Below, piece after piece: positions 1 to 4,843 of a stretch of 5,356 bases of DNA. This DNA comes from Chloroflexota bacterium (GTDB taxonomy: Bacteria; Chloroflexota; Anaerolineae; JAADDB01). Below the pieces are notes generated by a model. It was not told the DNA's origin. It did no database searches and saw only the letters and a list, made by a program, of their open reading frames with translations. The DNA lies in contig JAADDB010000109.1 in NCBI GenBank assembly GCA_013154135.1, positions 1-5,356 of the forward strand, in the 5' to 3' direction. The translations under genes were made by a program, and so were the position numbers. Every line of letters starts with the position of its first letter. Positions within the stretch are counted from its first letter, which is position 1.

Positions 1-25
1 CCCCGAAGGGGGCTTCCCCAATTTA

Positions 26-47
26 GCCCGGGGGTTCAGCCCCGAGC
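26..47. repeat. G/C-rich imperfect hairpin repeat
   Basis: Positions 26-33 (GCCCGGGG) pair with 40-47 (CCCCGAGC) around a 6-base loop, with one mismatch. The core at 34-46 (GTTCAGCCCCGAG) recurs with one extra C at 4808-4821, which hints at a dispersed intergenic element. No T run follows on the + strand, so it does not look like an intrinsic terminator. Short CCCC/GGGG pairings also occur at 1-19. Confidence 0.45.
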
Positions 48-82
48 GGTCGAGCATGACCACATATCGCCGGTCACGAGCG

Positions 83-111
83 GTAGGGGCGGGGCTCAGA
101 CCCGCCCCTAC
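83..111. repeat. Perfect 11-bp inverted repeat, REP-like
   Basis: GTAGGGGCGGG (83-93) is exactly complementary to CCCGCCCCTAC (101-111), with a 7-base loop. No T run follows, and there is no visible gene just upstream to terminate. Similar GTAGGGGCG-type palindromes are, to my knowledge, dispersed in many copies in some Chloroflexota genomes; that comparison is from memory. An 8-base direct repeat, CGAGCGGT, also occurs at 43-50 and 77-84. The stretch 1-208 otherwise holds no credible gene. Confidence 0.6.
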
Positions 112-154
112 AGAGGCCAAGCACAGGGCACAGGCCCGGCCGCAGTAGTATCCA

Positions 155-182
155 TTGATGTAACACGTTTCAGCAGCAAAAT
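155..182 (+). promoter_or_regulatory. Weak promoter candidate for argH
   Basis: TTGATG (155-160) matches the -35 consensus at four of six bases. CAAAAT (177-182) matches the -10 at four of six, with a 16-bp spacer. It lies about 25 bp before the argH start and downstream of the hairpin repeats. Both boxes are imperfect. I saw no ArgR-type operator. Confidence 0.3.
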
Positions 183-208
183 CCAATACCGAAACAAGGA
201 GCGAAGAA

Positions 209-1585
209 GTGGCTAAACTCTGGGGAGGTCGATTCCACGGCGACACCGATCCTCTCATGGATGCCTTCAACGCGTCCATCCATGTGGACATCACCCTGTG
301 GGAGGCAGACATCCGAGGCAGTATCGCCTATGCCCGCGCCCTCCACCGGGCCGGCATCCTAGACGAAGAAGAACGAGATGCCATCATCCGGGGTCTGGAA
401 CGCATTTGGGGGGAATTCGCGGACGGCACATTCCAAGTAAAACCCGGCGATGAGGACATCCACACAGCCGTGGAAAGGCGGCTATACGAACTCATCGGCC
501 CTACCGCGGGTAAACTCCACACCGGTCGCTCCCGCAATGACCAAGTGGTCACGGACATGCGCCTCTATCTGCTGGACCACCTGGAGATCCTGGCCGAAGC
601 CCTGAACGCGCTCCAGGCCACCATCATCCACGTGGCCGAAGCCGCACTGGACGTGATCATGCCCGGGTATACCCACCTGCAAAGGGCTCAACCCATCCGC
701 TTCAGCCACTGGCTCATGAGTTATTTCTGGCAATTTCAACGGGATTGGGAACGGCTGAACGATCTGTGGCGCCGGGTGGATATCATGCCTCTGGGCTCGG
801 CAGCCCTCGCGGGGAGCGCCATCCCCCTGGACCGGGAAGCACTAGCCCAGGACCTGGGCTTTGCAGAGGTCTCAGATAACAGCGTAGACGCGGTCAGTGA
901 CCGGGACTTTGTCCTGGAATTCCTGGCCTGGGCCGCGATGTTAGGGGTCCATGTCAGCCGCATGGCCGAGGATCTCATCATCTGGTCCAGCAGCGAATTC
1001 GGCTTTGTCACCATCGCGGAGGCGTACAGCACCGGATCCAGTCTGATGCCGCAAAAGCGTAACCCCGACGCGCTGGAACTCCTCCGGGGCAAGAGCGGAC
1101 GCCTGGCCGCCCATTGGGTCCGCCTTCTCACCACAATGAAAGGCCTGCCCAGCACCTACAACAAAGACCTCCAAGAGGACAAGGAACCCCTGTTCGACAC
1201 GGTGGAAACGCTGGAGATGGTCCTCCCCATCCTCACGGGCGTCATCCGCACCCTGACCCTCCACCCGGAACGGATGCGTGCCGCGATCACGCCCGACATG
1301 TTGGCCACTGACCTGGCCTACTATCTGGTGCACAAAGGCGTCCCCTTCCGAGAAGCCCATCACCTGGTAGGACAGGTGGTGCGCCGAGCAGAGGAGTTGG
1401 GCCTCCCCCTGGATCAGGTGCCCCTGGAGGAGCTGCAAGCCATCTCCCCCCACTTTGGCCCGGATGTGGTCCGGGTATGGGACCCAGAAGCCGCGGTGGA
1501 ACGGCGTGCGGTGCGCGGGGGAACTGCCCGGGAGCGGGTGATAGAGCAAATCGCGAAAGCGCGCCAATTGTTGCACCTGGAATGA
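209..1585 (+). CDS. argH: Argininosuccinate lyase
   Basis: ArgH cleaves argininosuccinate to arginine and fumarate in the cytoplasm, the last step of arginine biosynthesis. The 458-residue length matches the family (about 460). Visible motifs are the N-terminal LWGGRF (4-9), DEDIH (81-85), the substrate-binding GKLHTGRSRNDQV (101-113), GYTHLQRAQP (153-162) with His156 as the expected catalytic partner, and the superfamily signature GSSLMPQKRNP (276-286) carrying the catalytic serine. All key positions look intact. The start is GTG, chosen because AAGGAG (196-201) sits 7 bases upstream and because family proteins begin with a similar M-x-K-L-W-G-G-R-F sequence. It stands alone here: no argG or other arg gene is visible, and the next gene, dnaN, converges on it with an 84-bp gap. 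Confidence 0.97.
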   Translation: MAKLWGGRFHGDTDPLMDAFNASIHVDITLWEADIRGSIAYARALHRAGILDEEERDAIIRGLERIWGEFADGTFQVKPGDEDIHTAVERRLYELIGPTAGKLHTGRSRNDQVVTDMRLYLLDHLEILAEALNALQATIIHVAEAALDVIMPGYTHLQRAQPIRFSHWLMSYFWQFQRDWERLNDLWRRVDIMPLGSAALAGSAIPLDREALAQDLGFAEVSDNSVDAVSDRDFVLEFLAWAAMLGVHVSRMAEDLIIWSSSEFGFVTIAEAYSTGSSLMPQKRNPDALELLRGKSGRLAAHWVRLLTTMKGLPSTYNKDLQEDKEPLFDTVETLEMVLPILTGVIRTLTLHPERMRAAITPDMLATDLAYYLVHKGVPFREAHHLVGQVVRRAEELGLPLDQVPLEELQAISPHFGPDVVRVWDPEAAVERRAVRGGTARERVIEQIAKARQLLHLE

Positions 1586-1613
1586 GGCGTCACCAGCCGT
1601 GGGAAACCGAGCT

Positions 1614-1640
1614 GTCATCCCGTGTGGACACGGATATGAC
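1614..1640. terminator. Possible bidirectional terminator hairpin
   Basis: GTCAT (1614-1618) pairs with ATGAC (1636-1640), and CCGTGT (1620-1625) pairs with ACACGG (1628-1633); a small internal loop separates the two stems. It lies between the convergent argH and dnaN stops, where a shared terminator is expected. Neither strand has a proper T run; the minus side has only TTT a few bases on. Read-through or Rho-dependent ending is equally possible. Confidence 0.35.
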
Positions 1641-1669
1641 CCTGCCCACGTCCAGTCTCCCCGACTCCC

Positions 1670-2839
1670 TCAGCGCACGTTCATGGGCATCAGGACGTAG
1701 AGGAACTCATCCTCCCCCATCCCCACCGGTCGAATAATGCCCGGGCGATTGGGTTTTGTGAGCTCCAAGACCATCTGGGGCGAGGAGATGATTTGCATGA
1801 CATCCAGCAAATAACGCCCGTTGAACGCGATGTCCAGCCCTTGCCCTTCCACCACCGCGTCCAACTCCGCGTGGTGGTCCCCGTAGTCCGTGGAGCTGGC
1901 GTACAAGTGCAAGGTCCCGGGTTCTCCGGGCGTGATGGTGAGTTTGACGATGTTCGAGGATTCCCGCGCGAACAGGTAGGCCCGCCGAATGGCCTGGGCG
2001 AATTCTTGGGTGTTCAAGATGACCCGCGTGTCCCATTTGGACGGGATGATGGCCTTATAGTTGGGGTACGTGGCATCGATGAGTTGGGAGACCAGTTCGG
2101 CCCGTTGGAAGGCCCCCTTGCTCTCGTGCGTCCCCTTCCCAGGAATCTGAAAGACCACTTGATTGCGGTCCTCGGTCACGGTAAGGGTCGCTTCGCCCTC
2201 CTCATCCGCGTCGGCAGCGATGCGCGCCAGCTCGCTGAGGGACCGGGCCGGGACAATAACGGCCAAATCTGTGGGCACGTCCTCCACCCGCGTCGCCCGA
2301 TACGCCAACCGATAGCCATCCGTGGCCACGAAGACCAGCCGGTCCTCGTCGGTGGTCACATACACGCCGGTGAGCGTGGGACGGCTCTCATCGGTGCTGG
2401 CAGCGAAGGCGACTTGCTGGATCATGTGCCGCAGCGTGGCCGGAGGGAGGCTCAACGTGCTGTTCCCGTTCCCCGTGGGGATCACCGGGAAATCGGACGC
2501 GTCAATCACCCGGAAGTTCGCCTCGGTCCGGTCACAGCTCATGTGCAAGGACTGGGTCCGCACATTCAACTCCATGTGAATCGGACCGGAAGGCAGGGTG
2601 TTCACAAAATCGGTGACCAACCGCGCGGGGACGGTGGTGGCCCCTTCCTCCCCCACATCTGCCGCGATCCAACAGTTAATCGCGATGTCCAGGTTGGTCG
2701 CGGAGAGCTTCAAACTCGCGGGCGCTTCCGCCTTGAGGAGCACGTTCTGCAGGATGGGGAGCGTGGTCCGACTGGAAATGGCCCGGTTTACCACGGAAAG
2801 ACCTTTGGCCAAGTTTTCCTGCAAGCAATCGACGCGCAC
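1670..2839 (-). CDS. dnaN: DNA polymerase III beta subunit (sliding clamp)
   Basis: DnaN forms the ring-shaped dimer that tethers DNA polymerase III and other repair and replication proteins to DNA. The 389-residue product has the usual three clamp domains, roughly 1-123, 128-256 and 258-389. Recognisable stretches are LPILQNVLL (27-35), ESRPTLTGVY (151-160), ATDGYRLAY (172-180), LIDATYPNYKAIIP (253-266) and the C-terminal YVLMPMNVR. I chose the GTG start at 2839 because GGGAGGTG (2844-2851) is a strong ribosome site at good spacing and because VRVDCLQENL matches the usual N-terminus; the frame stays open 19 codons further up to 2896, only a few bases from the predicted transcription start. 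About 14 extra residues (PGKGTHESKGAFQR, 233-246) lie between two domain-2 strands. No dnaA or recF is adjacent. It has its own promoter. Confidence 0.96.
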   Translation of the reverse strand: MRVDCLQENLAKGLSVVNRAISSRTTLPILQNVLLKAEAPASLKLSATNLDIAINCWIAADVGEEGATTVPARLVTDFVNTLPSGPIHMELNVRTQSLHMSCDRTEANFRVIDASDFPVIPTGNGNSTLSLPPATLRHMIQQVAFAASTDESRPTLTGVYVTTDEDRLVFVATDGYRLAYRATRVEDVPTDLAVIVPARSLSELARIAADADEEGEATLTVTEDRNQVVFQIPGKGTHESKGAFQRAELVSQLIDATYPNYKAIIPSKWDTRVILNTQEFAQAIRRAYLFARESSNIVKLTITPGEPGTLHLYASSTDYGDHHAELDAVVEGQGLDIAFNGRYLLDVMQIISSPQMVLELTKPNRPGIIRPVGMGEDEFLYVLMPMNVR

Positions 2840-2843
2840 AGGG

Positions 2844-2851
2844 CACCTCCC
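2844..2851 (-). promoter_or_regulatory. dnaN ribosome binding site
   Basis: The minus strand reads GGGAGGTG here, with six bases between the GGAGG core and the GTG start at 2839-2837. This decides the start in favour of the inner GTG over the ATG at 2896, which has no comparable site. Confidence 0.8.
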
Positions 2852-2863
2852 AACGAAAGAATG

Positions 2864-2893
2864 GGCATTTTGCCTCCGAGCCAACGCCCGGAG
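2864..2893 (-). other. Structured dnaN 5' leader
   Basis: The predicted leader of about 60 nt contains two small hairpins. One pairs CTCCG with CGGAG (2874-2878 with 2889-2893, 10-base loop). The other pairs GGCA with TGCC (2864-2867 with 2871-2874, 3-base loop). They share a base, so they may compete. A regulatory role is unproven. Confidence 0.25.
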
Positions 2894-2908
2894 CACGGAT
2901 TACTGAAA

Positions 2909-2938
2909 AGTATACCTTTAGATGGGAAAATCGGGCAA
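2909..2938 (-). promoter_or_regulatory. Promoter of dnaN
   Basis: On the minus strand a -35 TTGCCC (2933-2938, four of six) is followed after 18 bp by -10 TATACT (2909-2914, five of six). Predicted transcription starts near 2902, giving a leader of about 60 nt to the GTG at 2839. The position, just after the previous transcript's terminator-like hairpin, supports dnaN as a separate unit. The -35 overlaps one arm of the inverted repeat TCGGGC (2931-2936) / GCCCGA (2960-2965). Confidence 0.65.
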
Positions 2939-2964
2939 AAACGCTATCCAACCCGCCAGGCCCG

Positions 2965-2987
2965 AAAAACTCATCCTAACACAGGAT
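2965..2987 (-). terminator. Intrinsic terminator candidate after bactofilin
   Basis: On the minus strand ATCCT, a 5-base loop and AGGAT (2987-2973) are followed by GAG and then five T (2969-2965). The stem is short and A/T-rich, so it may be weak. The location, about 55 bp past the bactofilin stop and before the dnaN promoter, fits termination of the prs-bactofilin transcript. Confidence 0.5.
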
Positions 2988-3040
2988 ATGCATAGAACAG
3001 GGACCGATTCCCGTAACCTGCCGTCCCCTTTTGGACTTGC

Positions 3041-3478
3041 CTACTCGTTGTTTTCCTCTGCCTCTTCCTCCTCCACCGGCGTCTCCTCCAGGGGTGGAAG
3101 GGTGTCGGGCGGGAAGGGCGGCTTAGGGGATTCTCCTTGCATGTACAGGTTTCCGCTGAAGAATCCGCCCTCGTCCAGGAGGAAGGAACGCACGTGGAGA
3201 TCTCCCCAGACTTTGCTCCCCGCGAGGAGTTCCACCCGGTCGGCCACGATTTTGCCCTGGAAGGCCCCGGCAACGGAGACGGCCGCGGCTTCTATTTGCG
3301 CGTGAACACGGGCTTCCTGGGTGATGATCACGTTCCCCGTAGCGATGATTTCACCGGCCTCGACAATTCCCTCTATGCGAACCGTGCCATCCGCCTTCAA
3401 ATACCCCCGGAAGGTAGTTAAGGGACCAATGCTCACTTCAATGTGATCTGGATCGGGTCTCTTCTCTTTGCCGAACAT
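3041..3478 (-). CDS. Bactofilin family protein
   Basis: Bactofilins (DUF583) polymerise without nucleotides into filaments that organise cell shape, envelope growth or chromosome positioning. This 145-residue protein has the typical layout: a short charged N-terminus (1-12); a right-handed beta-helix core of about 13-115 with the repeating short strand/glycine rhythm, including GTVRIEGIVEAGEI (31-44), GNVIITQEARVHAQI (48-62), GAFQGKIVADRVELLAGSKVWGDL (71-94) and the closing SGNLYMQ (108-114); and a tail rich in Pro and Glu (118-145) ending in a strongly acidic run. There is no signal peptide or membrane segment, so it is probably cytoplasmic. ATG start with GGAGG (3485-3489) six bases upstream. 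It follows prs by 67 bp on the same strand, so co-transcription is likely. The specific cellular role cannot be read from sequence. Confidence 0.88.
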   Translation of the reverse strand: MFGKEKRPDPDHIEVSIGPLTTFRGYLKADGTVRIEGIVEAGEIIATGNVIITQEARVHAQIEAAAVSVAGAFQGKIVADRVELLAGSKVWGDLHVRSFLLDEGGFFSGNLYMQGESPKPPFPPDTLPPLEETPVEEEEAEENNE

Positions 3479-3502
3479 GTGAAGCCTCCTCTTCGGTTTT
3501 CA

Positions 3503-3539
3503 CGGGAACGCCCCAAAGCCAAGGCATTCCCGAGTTTTT
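3503..3539 (+). terminator. Strong hairpin plus T run, oriented against the genes
   Basis: CGGGAACGCC (3503-3512) pairs over 10 bp, with one G-U pair, with GGCATTCCCG (3523-3532) around a 10-base loop. On the + strand it is followed by AG and five T (3535-3539), the form of an intrinsic terminator. The flanking genes, prs and bactofilin, are both on the minus strand, where the hairpin has no T run after it. It may stop antisense transcription or act as an mRNA stability or processing stem between the two genes. Confidence 0.5.
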
Positions 3540-3545
3540 CCCTTG

Positions 3546-4526
3546 TCAAGTCAATCTCAACAGGGGCGAAATGGATTCCCCCGCGTGGATGCGTTTGATG
3601 ACTTCGGCCAGAAGGGGGGCCACCGACAGGACGTGGATCTTCGGGTGTCGCTTTTCCGGCGGCAGGTGGATGGTGTTGGTCACCACCAGTTCCCGGATGA
3701 TGGGGTTCTCCAGGTGTTCCAGGGCTGTGGGCAGAAGCACGGGGTGGGTGATGGCCAGGTGAATTTCTGGCTGGGCCCCGGCTTCGACCAATGCATCCAG
3801 CTGGGTGAGAAGACTGCCCCCCGCGATGATGTCGTCTACGACAATGGGGATCTTGCCTTCAATGTCCCCGACAATGTGGGTGGTTTTCACCCGGTTCACC
3901 GATTCCCGGCGTTTGTGCATGATCACCAGGGGAAGGTGCAAACTTTCCGCGAATTTCCCGGCCAACTTGGCTCTGCCCACATCGGCAGCCACCACCACCG
4001 CCTCCCGGGTCCAGGGTTGAGTTTTGAAATAATCCGTGAGGATGGGCAAAGCCGAGAGGGGATCCACAGGGATGTCAAAGAACCCTTGAATGGCCGGGTT
4101 ATGGATGTCCACGTACATCACTCGATCTGCACCCAGGCGTTCGATCATGTTCGCCACCACCTTTGCGCTCACCGCCTCCCGCCCCCGGGACATGCGATCC
4201 TGTCGCGCATAGGGGAAATAAGGGAGAACAACGGTGATGCTGTGGGCAGAAGCACGACGGAACGCGTCGATGAACAGGAGCAATTCCATGAGATGGTCGT
4301 TGACCGGAGCAGAACAGGACTGGAGGATGAACACATCTTGGCCTCGGACGACTTCTTGGATGAGGACGTGTACTTCCGTGTCGGGAAACCAACTGGTTTT
4401 GGCCCGACCGAGCTTGATGCGCAAGTGACGGGCCACCTCTTCGGCCAACGGACGATTCGCGGAGCCACTGAAGAGCCGAAGGGGATGTGTGGCGATGGCC
4501 GTACTCCCCGTGCGGAACGACGCCAT
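3546..4526 (-). CDS. prs: Ribose-phosphate pyrophosphokinase (PRPP synthase), divergent
   Basis: Prs makes PRPP from ribose 5-phosphate and ATP, feeding purine, pyrimidine, NAD, histidine and tryptophan synthesis. The 326-residue length fits the family (about 315). Clear landmarks are RLFSGSANRPLAEEVA (17-32), FPDTEVHV (47-54), SCSAPVNDHLMELLLFIDA (70-88), LPYFPYARQDR (101-111), VDIHNPAIQGFFDIPVD (139-155) with metal-binding His142, the catalytic-loop KRR (205-207) and ITHPVLL (259-265). Two motifs depart from the norm: SPDxGG is AADVGR (180-185), and the ribose-phosphate loop is DDIIAGGSL (231-239), apparently one residue short. ATG at 4526 is chosen because AAGGAGG (4532-4538) lies 5 bases upstream and the N-terminus then fits; an upstream ATG at 4577 would add 17 unlike residues. 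It could be a divergent clade or a specialised paralogue. Bactofilin lies downstream. Confidence 0.9.
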   Translation of the reverse strand: MASFRTGSTAIATHPLRLFSGSANRPLAEEVARHLRIKLGRAKTSWFPDTEVHVLIQEVVRGQDVFILQSCSAPVNDHLMELLLFIDAFRRASAHSITVVLPYFPYARQDRMSRGREAVSAKVVANMIERLGADRVMYVDIHNPAIQGFFDIPVDPLSALPILTDYFKTQPWTREAVVVAADVGRAKLAGKFAESLHLPLVIMHKRRESVNRVKTTHIVGDIEGKIPIVVDDIIAGGSLLTQLDALVEAGAQPEIHLAITHPVLLPTALEHLENPIIRELVVTNTIHLPPEKRHPKIHVLSVAPLLAEVIKRIHAGESISPLLRLT

Positions 4527-4531
4527 ACCTT

Positions 4532-4538
4532 CCTCCTT
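4532..4538 (-). promoter_or_regulatory. prs ribosome binding site
   Basis: AAGGAGG on the minus strand, five bases before the ATG at 4526-4524. This near-ideal site selects the inner ATG over the one at 4577. Confidence 0.8.
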
Positions 4539-4596
4539 CCATGTATTCCGAATCCCAGGCCCCTGCTCGGCTGACACATCCAGCTTCTTGTCCTGC

Positions 4597-4641
4597 CTAA
4601 AGGCTGAGCGGAGAAATGTCTGTTGTTCTCTCTTTCCACAT
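4597..4641 (-). CDS. Possible 14-residue leader peptide ahead of prs
   Basis: An ATG at 4641 opens a frame MWKERTTDISPLSL ending in TAG at 4597. GAGGT (4650-4646) lies four bases upstream as a moderate ribosome site. There is no run of a single regulatory amino acid, so a classical attenuator peptide is not apparent. It may be chance; nothing beyond the start site supports translation. Confidence 0.15.
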   Translation of the reverse strand: MWKERTTDISPLSL

Positions 4642-4717
4642 GGAGACCTCTAAGCACAGAACAAGATGATGTGACAGACTTTTCCAACACCCACTCCTGG
4701 GTCGGGGGAGCGTGCTC

Positions 4718-4746
4718 ATTATAGCGAAGAACCCTGTCCCTAGCCA
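4718..4746 (-). promoter_or_regulatory. Promoter candidate for prs
   Basis: The minus strand carries a perfect -10 TATAAT (4723-4718). The best-placed -35 is TGGCTA (4746-4741) at 17 bp, only three of six matches, so the promoter may be weak or activator-dependent. Start of transcription is expected near 4711. The rest of the gap up to the ttcA-like stop (4747-4843) has short G/C pairings but no clear terminator. Confidence 0.5.
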
Positions 4747-4807
4747 GAAAATCACTTCGTTTGGCAGGGGAGAGACCGAGATCCCGTGTACCAGTTCCCG
4801 CACGGAA

Positions 4808-4821
4808 GTTCAGCCCCCGAG
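4808..4821. repeat. Partial copy of the repeat seen at 34-46
   Basis: GTTCAGCCCCCGAG here matches GTTCAGCCCCGAG at 34-46 except for one extra C. It lies in the gap just downstream of the ttcA-like gene. Both copies are intergenic, consistent with a degenerate dispersed element, but 13 matching G/C-rich bases could be coincidence. Confidence 0.3.
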
Positions 4822-4843
4822 TCTCCAGGACCGGCGAGGCCGT

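Larger units (their letters stand above)
4527..4717 (-). promoter_or_regulatory. Long prs 5' leader with pairing potential
   Basis: The predicted leader is about 185 nt. TTGTTCT (minus strand, 4664-4658) can pair with AGAACAA (4629-4623), and the flanking GTCTG (4679-4675) with CAGAC (4622-4618), giving a two-part stem with a 10-base bulge on the 5' side. Near the 3' end, GCTC and GAGC segments and GCCTTTAGGC can also fold. Within it lies a possible 14-codon frame (4641-4597). I do not recognise a known riboswitch class and cannot fold the RNA here. Confidence 0.3.

Noticed and set aside
56..148. 30-codon frame starting at ATG 56 on the + strand
   Set aside because: It has no ribosome site and reads straight through the palindromic repeat at 83-111, so it is probably spurious.
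1..208. tRNA or other structured RNA gene
   Set aside because: The hairpins are simple palindromes; no cloverleaf arms or GTTCGA-type T loop could be assembled.
941..1618. 225-codon open frame on the minus strand
   Set aside because: It is antisense to argH, with no family resemblance and no ribosome site pattern worth calling.
2840..2896. Upstream ATG start for dnaN at 2896
   Set aside because: It lies only a few bases from the predicted transcription start, adds 19 unlike residues, and lacks the strong ribosome site that the GTG at 2839 has.
1793..2995. 400-codon open frame on the + strand
   Set aside because: It is antisense to dnaN and runs on into the dnaN upstream region. It is low in recognisable motifs and fits chance openness opposite a GC-rich gene.
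3544..3549. Perfect TTGACA (minus strand) at the prs stop as a bactofilin promoter
   Set aside because: No acceptable -10 lies 16-18 bp downstream; the best is TGCCTT with two matches.
3543..4574. 343-codon open frame on the + strand
   Set aside because: It mirrors the prs frame almost exactly and has no recognisable domain. prs on the other strand is unmistakable.
4527..4577. Upstream ATG start for prs at 4577
   Set aside because: It would place the AAGGAGG site inside the gene and add 17 residues absent from the family.
4747..4843. Terminator for the ttcA-like gene
   Set aside because: Short pairings such as CGGC/GCCG and CCGTG/CACGG exist, but none has a T run or a convincing stem.
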